64,000 nt of DNA from NCBI GenBank assembly GCA_024734495.1, contig JALMQS010000128.1, forward strand, positions 26,765,830 through 26,829,829, read 5' to 3'. Within the stretch, counting starts at the first letter, position 1. Each line of letters starts with the position of its first letter. Below, piece by piece: positions 33,472-45,000 of this stretch. The notes below the pieces were generated by a model that made no database searches, was not told the origin of the DNA, and was given only the letters and a program-made list of their open reading frames with translations. The stretch comes from Forficula auricularia. Lineage: Eukaryota; Arthropoda; Insecta; Dermaptera; Forficulidae. The position numbers were made by a program, and so were the translations under genes.

Positions 33472-33971
33472 ATATTTACTAATCAAAATAAATTTATTAA
33501 TTTAAAAAAACAATTAAAATATTCATTTTTTTTTATTAAAACAAAAAACTTAATTAATAGAACGAAAAAAAAAAATATTTATCAGAGGAGTTTTTAAAAT
33601 GATTTCTGAGACCAACTAGCGCATTAACCGAATTGTCGTGTCCTAATTTTGGGGACAAAAAGGTCATCAGTTGAAAATACTCTTTCATTTTCTTTTAATT
33701 TAAGAAGATTTTCAAATTTTTTGTCAATTTTCCACTGGCTTCAAATAAATTAAATTCTTTTAATAAAATCTCCAATTTCTTTCTGACGACAATATTTTTC
33801 TTTAATTAGCATTTAATTTTAATATTTAAAATTTTATATCAGTGGAATAATAACTCAGTGTTATTGAAATTAAATTAAACTTACTTAATTCACAAAGAAA
33901 CTGCAAACTTTTAAATGTTTAAACTTTAAATCTATTCTTTTTGTAACTTTTTAAAATATAAAGACTACCCT

Positions 33972-34077
33972 AGTAGCACAATGTTTCAAACTATATAGTA
34001 ACTGTATAGGGGCTAGATTCTCAAAATCTGTGTAGGCCTATGTAGTTACTATATAGTTTGAAACATTGTGCTACTAG
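33972..34077. repeat. Short foldback with 32-bp arms
   Basis: Arms AGTAGCACAATGTTTCAAAC... and ...GTTTGAAACATTGTGCTACT match exactly over about 32 bp, continuing into TATATAGT. The loop is about 40 bp. Probably a MITE; target duplication not clear. Confidence 0.75.
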
Positions 34078-34865
34078 AGTAAAGACACACACACGCTTTG
34101 ACTTTTCAAATATTTGTGTTGCTCAGCTGCATAATCACTAATACAACAAAGTCAATGGTTACTTTTTTCAAATATTTTTAAATAAAAATTAATTTTGCAA
34201 TTTTTATTTTTCATTTATATGTTATAAATAATCCCGGTAATTGACTTTTTTTCGGGAAATCGGGAATAGATATTTTTGCGGATTTCCCGGTAAATCGGGA
34301 ACGAGAAATCCCGGGAGAGAAAACCTAGTAGACATCAGCAATCAGCCCATTAAAAATAATTTTTCTACTCTTGATTTCCTTATAAAATCTATTTTTCTAT
34401 CTCTTTCTATATTCAAATGTACAAGAGATCCGCAAGTCTAACGATTTGATTATTTAACCATGTGAAAAACCATATTTAACAAAATACCTCAGAGAAAGAA
34501 TTCACAATCGGTCAAGTCTCGTGACTATGGGGACCATTTCCACCAGTGTTTATAGATTTTTGGTTTCTTGAAAGCTCAGAAACGTCGATATTTTCACGCC
34601 TTAAAACGCGAAATTTTTATTATATGTTTATTTCAAGATCTATCAACGATTAATTTTAGATCAAATCAAGTAAATAAATATATAAATAAAATTAACATTA
34701 AGTAGAAAATAATAGAAATTATTCAATTAAAGTCCCTCTCTCTAATGAATAATAAATAAAAAAAATATTTATTTAATATTATTATTATTTTAATGAATTG
34801 GCTAAGGGACCAGTTATGGGAAAATAAAAAGTTGAAATAAAAACCAACTTCTATTTAATATTTTA

Positions 34866-34940
34866 TTTTGGGCAGACGTAATCGATATTTTACAACGTTT
34901 CGAGCGCTACACCGCTGGTCTTCATCAGTGCACGTCAACT
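34866..34940 (-). ncRNA. Candidate hammerhead ribozyme with canonical GUC site
   Basis: On the minus strand: a 5' stem I strand GTGCA, the core CTGATGA (34928-34922), a stem II hairpin with one mismatch and a bulge (GACCAGC/GCGCTC), GAAAC (34901-34897), a stem III of ACGT/ACGT closing a loop, the cleavage triplet GTC (34877-34875), and TGCCC pairing four of five with the stem I strand. All conserved core bases are present. The A-rich tail downstream looks like a retroelement end, as in Penelope-like elements. Activity is not shown. Confidence 0.55.
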
Positions 34941-35250
34941 GGAAAAGATTATTGCATGTTTTAAATTTTTGTTTTAACATTTATAATAAATTTTAAAAGG
35001 GTGGAATTGAGGATTATATACTACTCTCCCAAGTCACAAAAACACACAAAATTTATCTCCAGTAGACGTTTTACATTTGGAATCATTACATTGGTAAACA
35101 AGTTATTTTAACTGAACAGTTTCAATTACTGTAATAAAGTAAAATAGGGCCACAAAACACGGTTCTTTTTAAATATTATTATTATTATTTTTATAAAATT
35201 ATAAGAGAGTGTCATCTATTAGATAGGATGGAATTTATTATTTTTAATTA

Positions 35251-35358
35251 TATGTCAAAGGGTTAATTTTCACCCCCTCGGGAATCAAACCCAAGTGCCA
35301 GTAACAGCAATACGGGCCATTTGACTACCCTGTGAGGTGCGAACCCCTCTGACATAAT
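35251..35358 (-). repeat. tRNA-like promoter core between short inverted repeats, copy 1
   Basis: Outer repeats TATGTCAAAGGG and, inverted, CCCCTCTGACATA. Between them on the minus strand an A-box-like GGGTAGTCAAATGGCC and a B-box-like GGGTTTGATTCC, 30 bp apart, suggest a pol III promoter. A second member is at 53461-53567. Confidence 0.6.
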
Positions 35359-36299
35359 ATATAAACGCCTTAAATATTATACTCAAAGATTTGAATCTTA
35401 ATTTGTAAAAATTTAAACATTACCCATGCCATATAGTTTAAAAAAGGTCGTTGAGTGTTTCGAATTTTGAAGAGGTTCAAAATTCGAAAAGCAATGGAAT
35501 AACTTTTCCGAATTGAATATATGAGAAATCTCTCATAAAATATTTATTTATTATTTTATTTATTTTACTTAGGGCCACTTTTGCTATGAAGAATTAATTT
35601 TCATTTAATAGGGCTTATGTTAATCTGGATTCGGTGTTCAATTTAAGATTTTAAAATCGGCCTTTAATTTAGACATAGAATAGATTAAAATTAAATCTAT
35701 AATTATTTGAAATATTGAGGGAAGATAGGCGCTTCTATCTTCTCTCGTAATTCAAAGTATTCCTTGTTATGGTGGAATATATTATAGTACCACACTTACT
35801 TATTATTTATTCCATGCACTATACTAATTGTTTGCTAAGTCTACGAAAATACACAATCGTGTAATTTAATTTTCCTCTTCCCTATATGATAATTTAAGAT
35901 AGAATATTTTATATATTATTTTGATTATTTATGTCCATCGATTAAATTAATATAAGTTGTTGTAGGGAAATAAGGACAATAGCTTATGCAAATAATTTAA
36001 TAATTAACGCAGGGACTTTGTGTAACTTATAGCTTATTGTTAAAAAATACAATGATAAAAATAAAGCATTTGTTAGGTGAGATAAATTATAACTTGGTAC
36101 TATAATTAATAGATTTGCTACTGTTCATTCATTGATAAAAACTAAGAAGTGTATACCATATAATGTGGTTGTGAGTTTTTTTTTTAAGATGATAATGGAA
36201 GAATTTTTATTTTTATTTTATGGATGTAATTGTATTTGAAATTTGTTTTGTTCAGTTTACTCATTTAGTTATTTTATTTTTGTGTGAATCTGGTGCTTT

Positions 36300-36665
36300 T
36301 CGTTTTTTCTGTGCGTTACCAAATTATTGTGGACGAACTAGCTCAAAAACTAGTGGGAATATTAAAACCAAATTTCACACGTAGTTTTGGTGCATTTAGA
36401 TTAAGAGCTAATTAGATTTTGGCGTATATCGACACAAAATTAAGGGGGGTGGAAGGAGAGGGGGTTAAAAATTAAAAATCTAGGCCATTTGAGCAAACTC
36501 AACCAAATTTTGTATACATAATCAGTGGGACCCCAGAAGTCTAAAAATGCAAAAACTAACTCCCCTAAATGATTATAACTAATTTTATTAAATATTAAAT
36601 ATAAGGAAAGGGGCCAGGTTGTATGGTAAAGTCAAGTGGATGGCCACATCAGAACACGTCAGATT
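36300..36665 (+). repeat. Truncated ACTTTACCATACAGGG family element
   Basis: Shares CTGTGCGTTACCAAATT, AGCTCAAAAACTAGTG, one unit with TTTGTATACATAATCAGTGG, and the end TTGTATGGTAAAGTCAAG with the element at 24.2 kb. The 5' end is missing. Confidence 0.65.
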
Positions 36666-37298
36666 ATTTCACAATGATATTGCTAGATATATATTTTTTT
36701 AATCGTCCCAATGAAATTTATTTATTATCATGTGTTGTTGGGGTTGGGGTTGGTTAGCCACAATAATGACTCTAGGGCTGGTTTTGACAAGCCATATTAA
36801 ATTATCAATTTTGACATCTTTTATTATATATATTTTTATATGATTTAGTGTTTTCATAAAATGAACAAGGAGAAGGTTACATTTAGTTCGAAATGTTCTT
36901 AAAATTGTTATATTTCATCATACATTATTTATCTATCAATATTTGAAATGTATTGTTGGTATAGTATTAGATTAAAACAAATTATATCGCTTATCGGTAT
37001 TTAATAATTTACAAACATTTATCCAATAAATAAATCTATAAGGTAACAAAAGGAAATTAAAATTATATTTTTGGAAATCATTTATTTTGTTAAAACATTT
37101 GCTTTTATGCCAACGAATGAACAAATATTTTTATTAAAAAACACCTTTCAATTAATTAGGCGGGGTCCGGCTAGTCCTTTTATTTGTAATTTGATTCTTA
37201 TTTAAGGTGTTTAAGAATGTTTTTTTGTACCAGATTTGCGGGGATATTTGTATTTGAAAAATAATAGATCTGTGTCGTAGGACACCGGATAGGAACGA

Positions 37299-38114
37299 AG
37301 TTCCTTATTATTAAAATATTAATTTTAAGTTCTATTATTCTAGGTATAAAGAAAAATAATTATTCGGGTATACATTTTTTATTATGATTTTTTTATCGAT
37401 AAAAAAAAAAGAAACTACTTTATAAATTTATCTTAACACCTTTATTTTATTTACAATGATTTATAAAAATATATAATATATAATAATAATAATAATATAC
37501 AAAAAGAAACAGGTATTTATATGAATAATAATAATTAAGCCTAATTATGTTCTATCATAGAAACTATAGCTTTATGGTAACTAAAATAAGATATATATAT
37601 TTGTGATTCGATTTTGCCAAATATCTCGAGAAAACAGCATCGATAGTAGTATTGTCTCTCGTAGTGGATTCATCTTCATTATTGTTCATATTTAAATCAA
37701 ATGTATTTTTCAGAAAAGTTTTAAATGACTCTGATTACTTATCTTTGAAGTTAATATTGAAGTCACCTGCCAAAATTAGTGGAAGTTGGTCATAATTGGT
37801 ACCATACTCTTCAAGTAATGCTGTAGATACTCCAACAGTGATCGATGTATGAATCCTTGTATGTCTATTAACTTCTGTTTCTGTGCAATGTAAACGACTA
37901 CCATTACGATTTCAACGCCGTTTTCCATCTTGCAAATAGCAGAACAAATATCTCCAACAGGTGAATGTCTAAAACAGCCAGAGGCCCCGCCTCCAGAGTG
38001 GCGACCTGAGTGGATGCGCGCACATGAGCATTGGCACGCTTTTTTTTAACGTTACGGACGTTTTTCACCGGCTAGGGTACCCCTCCGAGGCGTCCCATAA
38101 GGAACTTCGTTCCA
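37299..38114 (-). mobile_element. Element with palindromic GGAACGAAGTTCC tips carrying an endonuclease relic
   Basis: Both edges carry GGAACGAAGTTCCTTAT in inverted orientation, and each tip is itself palindromic. Inside are the EEP-nuclease relic (37605-37957) and a GC-richer stretch at 37980-38100. This could be a decayed Helitron-type (Helentron) element, whose proteins can include an EEP nuclease, or a LINE fragment; the evidence does not decide. Confidence 0.45.
37605..37957 (-). pseudogene. Endonuclease/exonuclease/phosphatase (EEP) domain relic
   Basis: Minus-strand frame with the EEP hallmark PLILAGDFNINF (GDFN binds metal), preceded by KMENGVEIVMVVVYI and, after a frameshift, ALLEEYGTNYDQL; it is followed past a stop by TFLKNTFDLNMNNN and STTRDNTTIDAVFSRYL. 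In transposons such nucleases cut target DNA. The order VVYI, GDFN, TTRxxTTIDAVF is known to me from insect transposon proteins annotated near Helitron helicases, but this is recollection and not a search. Broken by at least one frameshift and one stop. Confidence 0.6.
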
Positions 38115-38282
38115 AAAAGCACTATTTTCCAATATTGTTTTTTTATTAAGCTGGAAAAATAGATATTATAATTGTTTCGGTAGAATTAAGACCATCATCA
38201 GCACCTGAGAACAATGATACAAATAAACAATATTTTCGTCTAAGTATATTCATCCTGAGAATTTTTTTTTCGTTTTTTGAAA

Positions 38283-38565
38283 TTTTTTTTTGTGAAATAT
38301 TTAAAATAAAAAATATTTTTTCAATTCTCTATGACCTTCTGATCCCAAAAATAGTAAACTTTCCATAATTTGGATATTTCAAATGTTTTTTCAAAATAAG
38401 AAATTTCACAACGCTATAGCTTTGCCATTTTTTCGTTTTTCGGCAAACTTTTTTTGAGGTATTTGAAATAAAATATATTTTTTCAATTCCCTATGACTGT
38501 CTGATTCCCAAATATACTAAAATTTCTATAATTTGGATATTTCAAATTTTTTGTCAAAAATGTGT
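38283..38565. repeat. Two-copy tandem repeat, about 177-bp period
   Basis: Two diverged units share TTTTTCAATTC, CTATGAC, TCTGAT and ATAATTTGGATATTTCAAA. Nothing coding. Confidence 0.55.
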
Positions 38566-38862
38566 ACATTAAAAATACTGTCAATTCAAAAAACTTTAAT
38601 AAAAACTTAAGGCAGTATAATAATGCTCTGGCTTTTGCAAGTATGCTAATGCGAAAAAATGACAACCCCAAAACTATTATATTGATATTGTTAGAGTTCG
38701 TGGCTGTGATGAAACTGTACTAGTACTAGATGAAGGAGGATATCAGCCAAAGATGGAATCACTGGGTTCAATAAAACACCTTTAATAAGACGTTTCGGCC
38801 TGAATTCTGTTGCTTATATTCACGGCATATCCGAAAAAATAAGAAAACTTAAAATTTACAAC

Positions 38863-39285
38863 GTGAACATTGCCCATAAAAATATAGACAATATTCACTT
38901 TTTATTTAATAATAAAGATCCAACCCCTAGAGAATTATGTAATAATATTGTCTATCAAATTAACTGTCTAGATTGTCCACCAAATTCTAGCACCTATATA
39001 GGGCAAAGTTTAGGTTCACTAAAAATTAGGGTATATGAACATAAATTAAGTGTTCGAAATAAAAAGAACAACACAGCACTCTCCACCCATGCAGCTGAAC
39101 ATAGTCATTCTTTTGATTACGATAATGCGCTAATATTGGTCAAGATTGATAACTACTATAAAAGATCCATAGCCGAAATGCTATATATAAAATTAGCAGG
39201 TGAAAAGGCTATCAATTTAAAAAAAAATTGTATGTTTCTATCCAATATTTACACATCTATCCTGTGTGATATGAGCCAACAGTAG
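38863..39285 (+). CDS. GIY-YIG endonuclease domain of a Penelope-like retroelement (C-terminal part)
   Basis: 140 residues; the frame is open a little further upstream (IHGISEKIRKLKIYNV), so the first Met is not a true start. GIY-YIG region: the zinc-finger-like NNIVYQINCLDCPPNSST precedes YIGQSLGSLKIRVYEHKLS, where YIG, the Arg of KIRVYEH and the His fit the catalytic module; STHAAEHSHSFD and the Glu of IAEMLYIKL follow. In Penelope-like elements this nuclease, fused after the reverse transcriptase, nicks the target. The RT is missing here. No stop or frameshift lies in the segment, so it is relatively young. A paralogous free-standing GIY-YIG gene is unlikely given the flanking inverted PLE-type ends. 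Confidence 0.85.
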   Translation: MNIAHKNIDNIHFLFNNKDPTPRELCNNIVYQINCLDCPPNSSTYIGQSLGSLKIRVYEHKLSVRNKKNNTALSTHAAEHSHSFDYDNALILVKIDNYYKRSIAEMLYIKLAGEKAINLKKNCMFLSNIYTSILCDMSQQ

Positions 39286-39319
39286 TTCTCTTGATCTTAA
39301 TATATAAAAACCTTTTTTG

Positions 39320-39480
39320 AGATTTTTTGACGTGACAACGTCTAATAATTCGATGAAGCCGGCTGCACGCTCGAAAAAACATGACTCATCTGAGGCGTTC
39401 CATTTAAGGCTTGAAGTGCAAGCGAGAGCGCGGAACGAGCGACAAAGTTTGAGGCGGGCTTTTTAAAAGCTACAGTTACA
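39320..39480. repeat. GC-raised repeat fragment beginning TGACGTGACAACGTC
   Basis: Contains TGACGTGACAACGTC, then GAAGCCGGCTGCACGCTCG and a purine-rich GC stretch. The motif GTGACAACGTC recurs in the foldback at 40837, hinting at a common transposon family. Identity unknown. Confidence 0.4.
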
Positions 39481-39528
39481 AAAATTTTAATGATGTTTCC
39501 AAATTTTAAATTTTAAATTTAAGATTTA

Positions 39529-40508
39529 TAATAAATAAATAAATAAATAAATCTTTATTTCTCGACCTGCTTAGAGGCACAAGTCCTCGGTGGCTAGGTC
39601 CTCCAAACATCAATACAATCTAGCTACAATACATTAACAAACATCAATACAAATTAATTACAACAATTTAACAAATAATAAAAAAGTAAAAAAAAAAAAA
39701 AGAAAAAGAAAAAAATAGAAATGTATGCTCATTAACAAATAACTTGACCATAGATTTCCATCAAAAGACAAAAAGTAATTTATAAATTCCGCGCAAAAAC
39801 CCGATACCAGGAGAAAGCGACGCATTAGCCATCCCGGCATTTGCCATAAGTTGTTAAGGAAACCTGGTCAAAACCTTAACAAGGATGGTATGACCTCTCT
39901 CTACCTCACCTAATCTCTGCTTGTGAGAACTAAATAAAATTTTGCACAACTCTAGGACTTTAGGACTTGACAAAATTTATAATTGATTTAATCATAGGAG
40001 GCAGAATACTATAATCCCAAGTAGTAATAAATAGACAGACTTCCACAAATCAATGCCAGATCCTACAAATGAATGCAAACCTACATATTAATATCTGAAT
40101 TAACTAACTTGTAAGAACCAGACCTATTTAAATTAATACCATTCTTCCCTATATCCTTATAATCTTATAACCATCTGAATCATTCTCATAAGAAAAATAC
40201 CACCACTTGTTTCAATACCTATACTTCTAGTCTCAACCCTGGATTGACTATCCCTTTTAACCATATTATCTAAAAAAAAAAAAATATTTTAAAAATAAAC
40301 AAAATATTTACCTTAGTAACGCAGAGATTTCCTTATTCCAGCCTAATTTAAAACCAACCCTTGCTTTTCCTATCTCTAAATGGAAAGAAGAATTAACAAA
40401 CCTTCTTCCCCAAAAGAGACAGAAAAAGAACTAATAAAAACCTACCAAAAAGCTTCAAATTCGCAAGACAGCTTTTTGTTTACCCACCAGACTTCAAAGA
40501 GACCTAAA
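39529..40508 (-). mobile_element. LINE-like 3' end with (TTTA)n tail, copy 2
   Basis: Near-identical to the copy at 30262-31225 over most of its length. It ends in (TTTA)n at 39529-39552 in minus-strand sense and starts at about 40508. Inserted in the Penelope-like remnant. Confidence 0.65.
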
Positions 40509-40836
40509 AAGTTCTATGTTCTATTTTTTATGAACAGTAATTTAATCACAGTTTATTCTTATAATAAATTATTCAAAATTATTATTTTTTTACAACAAAT
40601 TACAATTAAATTTGCAAATATAATTAAGTAACTAATTGAACAACAACTTTTATTCAGTTTACTTGCTGAAAGAAATAATGTCAATACAAAATTTATTATT
40701 ATAAAATAATAAAATCTAAAATTAAATTTTAACAGTCGAGTAGAAATTTAAACAATAAATTTTATTCAAGTATTTTGTAAATTTAAAATGATTTTCTGAA
40801 CGAAGAATTTTATGAAAAAATCGGTTGTCTGTAAAG

Positions 40837-40958
40837 TCGGTTTACTGACGATAGTTGAACGTGACAACGTCATAAGAAACTACCATTCCATCAGTATTTT
40901 CTTATGACGTTCAACTATCGTCAGTAAACCGACTTTGCAGACAACCGATTTTTTTGAT
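40837..40958. repeat. 122-bp foldback with about 50-bp arms
   Basis: ATCGGTTGTCTGTAAAGTCG / CGACTTTGCAGACAACCGAT, then TTTACTGACGATAGTTGAAC and its complement. The left arm has an extra GACAACGT before CATAAGAAA. MITE-like. Confidence 0.75.
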
Positions 40959-41205
40959 AAAAAAAAAAAGATTCTGAAACTTTTGGGTCCAGGCACGTTA
41001 TAAATTCACATGAAGCTATAAAAATTTATTTTTGACAAGGCTTGGTGCGATCACATATGTGTACCGCATTTTGTGTATAACTCCTAATTGACTGAAGATG
41101 GCCAAATAAAATTCAGGCCGAAACGTCTTATTAAAGGTGTTTTATTGAACCCAGTGATTCCATCTTTGGCTGATATCTCCTCCTTCATCTAGTACTATTA
41201 TATTG

Positions 41206-42404
41206 ATATGTGCCTTGCGGGTACGGGTTAAAACTTGTAAAGCATAAAGTCTCAATTACTCCAAACACACTATTCTCAAACCTCTTCGGGGTCAGATTAG
41301 ATACAAATAGAAAAAACACATTTGGGAACTACTACTCACTATAACTTCTAGAATCTTGAAACTAGAACTCCATTATCGCTTCATTCTCTCATAACTCTCA
41401 GTTATTCAAATCCCACATCTATAGGAAGCTTCAAATCCTTCCCAACTTTTGAAATCTATTTCTCTTATTTTCACAATAGAAAAGTCAATCTTGACTAAAT
41501 TTTGCACCATTTTAGTTCAAAACCTTTCATTAATATCATTAATAAAAATAATTATAAAGATTAATATATGCAGATATAATTCTCAATTATATTACTTGCT
41601 TTGATTTTGAAGGCTTGTAGATTAAAAAAAAATCATTTTTTATATTGACATTCCCTTTGACTCTACACTCAAGGATTTCGTATATATAGATAGATATATT
41701 GATGGGCTAGTAATAAAAAAAAGCTTAAAGTATTTAAATCTAATATATTTTCCCTTTTGATAGATTCAAAAGGAATAAACTTTTGGCCTATCTGAGTCGT
41801 ATTTAAAGAGCTCACCGCAGAGAATCCATTTCAAACAGCGTGTGCGCGGTTTCGGTTAAAAACTCCACGCTTTCTCGAAAGCTCAGGCAACTAGAGAACG
41901 GCCATCAAAGATATCATATTAACACAATGGAACTAAACAGAAATTGAAAAATACTAAAATGAAGTGAATTTTTTTATTTTAAACAACAACTATAAGTGTT
42001 AAAATTGATTCAACTAGGAATAATTGTTCGATTTTAATGTAATGCCGTTTAAAAAAGGATATTTGTTACTTTCATATCCATCCACCTATTAGTAAGTACA
42101 TATTATATCAATAGAAAAAAGTTTCACTTTTGTCGCGCGTGGATTACACTCACACTAATTACATGCTTTATATTTGCTTCACTTGTGTCTATATATCTAT
42201 ATATCTATCTATATGACTTTTGTTCTGTTAAATCCCGCAAACATTTTTCTATAAAAATAATTGTTTACCTACTCAATTTAAATTAAATGATATAAAAATA
42301 ATAAAAATAAATACATTTCATTCAGTTAAATTCCACAAACATTTCTCTATAAAAATAATTATTTACCCACTCAATTTAAATGAAATTATAAGGAAGAGAT
42401 CCAA
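41206..42404. other. Unassigned AT-rich intron sequence
   Basis: No repeat ends or coding signal. Around 42290-42360 lies a 70-bp block (TAAAAATAATAAAAATAAAT, TTCCACAAACATTTCTCTAT) that recurs at 43508-43580, on the far side of the tandem array. Confidence 0.4.
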
Positions 42405-43501
42405 TCGACTTGATTGGGGAATAATGGAATTGAAATAATTATCGGAAAAGAGGTTTTTTTATCTAATTAGATTTTTCCTCTTATTAAAAACAAGGACTAA
42501 AGATGGATAAGGACACTCGATGGTGGAGAAGTAATCTCCGGAATCGAAGCAAAAAATACAATGTATACATTAATTAATGTAAAATAATTGGTTTAATGAA
42601 ATTATAAGGATTAAGAAAGATTGGAGAGGTGGAATGACCAATCGACTTGATTAGGGAATAATGGAATTGAAATAATTATCGGAAAAGAGGTTTTTTTATC
42701 TAATTAGATTTTTCCTCTTATTAAAAACAAGGACTAAAGATGAATAAGGATACTCGATGGTGGAGAAGTAATCTCCTGAATCGAAGCAAAAAATACAATG
42801 TATACATTAATTAATGTAAAATAATTGGTTTAATAAAATAAATTATGAAATTATAATATATAGAAATGGGACTGATAACCAATCGACTTGATTGGGGAAT
42901 AATGGAATTGAAATAATTATCGAAAAAGAGGTTTTTTTTATCTAATTAGATTTTTCCTCTTATTAAAAACAAGGACTAAATATGAATAAGGACACTCGAT
43001 GGTGGAGAAGTAATCTCCGGAATCGAAGCAAAAAATACAATGTATACATTAATTAATGTAAAATAATTGGTTTAATAAAATTTATAAAAAAAAAAAAAAA
43101 ATGAAATTATATAGTCGAAGCTCAAATAAAATGTATACTCTAATGCATGTAAAATAATTGCTTCAATAAAAAAAATTTATTATTATTATGAAATTATATA
43201 GTAATCTCCGAAGTCAAAGCTCAAATAAAATTTATACGTTAATCCATGTAAAATAATTGGTTCAATAAAATTTATTATTATTATTATTATTAAATTATAT
43301 ATTGGGGATCATTGGAGGACTTCAATGGAATTGGAATAATTATCGGAAAAGAGGTTTTTTATTTAATTAGTTTTTTCCTCTTATTAAAAACAAGGACTTA
43401 AAAGATGATCAAGGACAGTCGATGGTGGAGAAGTAATCTTCGGAGTCGAAGCTCAAATACAATGTATACATTAATTCATGTAAAATAATTGGTTTAATAA
43501 A
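42405..43501 (+). repeat. Tandem array of the 175-bp repeat (four full units plus fragments)
   Basis: Full units at about 42424-42599, 42661-42838, 42901-43090 and 43327-43499; short fragments around 43105-43170 and 43195-43275. The first three have a period of 237-240 bp, including CAATCGACTTGATTRGGGAA linkers. Each unit has the GAGG...CCTC hairpin, GGTGGAGAAGTAATCTCC and ACAATGTATACATTAA. ATGAAATTATA separates units and borders the array. Confidence 0.8.
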
Positions 43502-43604
43502 ATGAAATTATATAAAAATAATAAAAATAAATACATTTAATTCAGTTAAATTCCGCAAACTTTTCTCTATAAAAACAATTAAGACTAAAAAGTAAAAAAA
43601 TAAA

Positions 43605-43790
43605 TTATATTTTAAAAAAACTAAAAAAACAGGCTTCTAAAAAGTACAAAATAATGTAATACTTAATCAAAAAGCGTGGAGCACTTTGTCGAAATTAATT
43701 AAAAGTTTCTGCTCCCCACACTTTTTGATTAAGTATTACATTATTTTGTACTTTTTAGAAGTATGTTTTTAGTTTTTTCAAAATAAATTT
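43605..43790. repeat. Foldback with about 80-bp arms
   Basis: AAGTACAAAATAATGTAATA and its complement TATTACATTATTTTGTACTT are exact, extending to CTAAAAA/TTTTTAG outside and AATCAAAAAGYGTG inside. Loop about 25 bp. Confidence 0.8.
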
Positions 43791-44519
43791 AATTTTATAT
43801 TTATCATTCCCCATTTTTAATTTTCCCCCTTAAAAATCAAATTGCCTCCCTGTCGGGTGTGGGCCCCACGTTGTGAAACACTGAGTTAGAGCAAATACTC
43901 GTACAAGGCTTAATTAAAGAGTAGATTCTAGTGATGTTAATAAAAATCTAGCTTTCTAAAAAGGTATACACCCCTTTAAAAATCGAAATTTAAGAAATGA
44001 AAATAAAGCCATGCTATAAAGAATGGTACGATAGAAGCTATTTTTTTTAATTATTGGTGATTAATGATGATGATGATGATCCCACGGTGGGCGAGGCGAT
44101 GAAAAAATATTACCGGTACGCAAATATTTAAAGTTCATCGCTTGAACTTCTTTAAATTGCAGTCCCTAAAAATGTCTTACTTTTTGAAGAAGATGAATCC
44201 GATGTCGTTTCTTCTCTTTAGGAGACAAGTGAAAAAAAGGGGCTCTGAAATCTCTCAACTATCAATTCGTTTGTAGCTTAAAGAAATGTTTAATTTCACC
44301 TATTCTTAGAGCAATCAGATTTTTTTGTTGCTAAAAAGTCGATGAAAATGATTTTGATGGGAGAGTACACTCCTGTTTGGCCCTAGGTGCCGGAGACAAA
44401 TTTAAAAATTTTTAAGAAAATAAATTATTAACCTTTATTTCGATGCTCCAACTACCCCTACGTAATATAGGCTTCATTGCCATGTCAAAATAAGTCAAAT
44501 TAAAATAAATTGACACGTT

Positions 44520-45000
44520 CTTATTTGGCCATGCACTTGACTTTGCTTTACACCCTGGTCCCTCTCTTGTATTTAATATTTAATAAAATTATTTATTATA
44601 TAATCATGTAGAGGGTTAGTTTTTACATTTTTAGACTACTGGGGGCCCACTGAATATGTATACAAAATTTGTTGACTTTGGTACAAGGTCCATGGTTTTC
44701 ATTTTTTTGACCCCTCCCCGCATTTTGGGAAGTTGGTTTTTGCATTTTTTATCTTCTGGTGCTCCACTGCTTATGTATACAAAATTTGGTTGTGTTTGGT
44801 ACAAGGGCCTAGATTTTCATTTTTTGGGCGGTTAATTCATGAATTTTTAGACTTCTGGGGGCCCACTGATTATGTATACAAAATTTGGTGAAAAGGTCAA
44901 GATTTTCATTTTTTGACCCCCCACCCCTCATTTTGGACGGTTAGTTTTTACATTTTTAGACTTTTGAGGGCCCACTGATTATGTATACATAATTTTATTC
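44520..45000 (-). repeat. Diverged ACTTTACCATACAGGG family element
   Basis: Minus-strand copy: ACTTGACTTTGCTTTACACC at its end, then at least four tandem units with GGGCCCACTGATTATGTATA and TTTTTAGACT. More diverged than the copy at 24.2 kb. Confidence 0.6.

Larger units (their letters stand above)
38727..41205. mobile_element. Penelope-like element remnant with inverted ends and later insertions
   Basis: The block AAGGAGGATATCAGCCAAAG, then TTCAATAAAACACC and AAGACGTTTCGGCCTGAATT (38727-38806) returns as its reverse complement at 41105-41193. Between the two lie the GIY-YIG frame, an LINE 3' end (39529-40508) and a small foldback (40837-40958), both later arrivals. The right end has a GGCC/GGCC hairpin followed by GAAACGTC, with CTGAAGA in the place of CTGATGA, i.e. 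a degenerate hammerhead. Inverted long repeats are frequent in PLEs. Confidence 0.7.

Noticed and set aside
40380..40631. 83-residue frame on the plus strand
   Set aside because: Antisense to a LINE-like 3' end, and not conserved in its other copies.
42405..43501. CRISPR-like array
   Set aside because: Units are about 175 bp with related spacers in a eukaryotic intron; nothing resembles short direct repeats with unique spacers.
43800..43886. End of a hAT-like element (CACTG with GTGGGCCCCACG)
   Set aside because: It looks like a terminal repeat, but no opposite end or duplication could be found.
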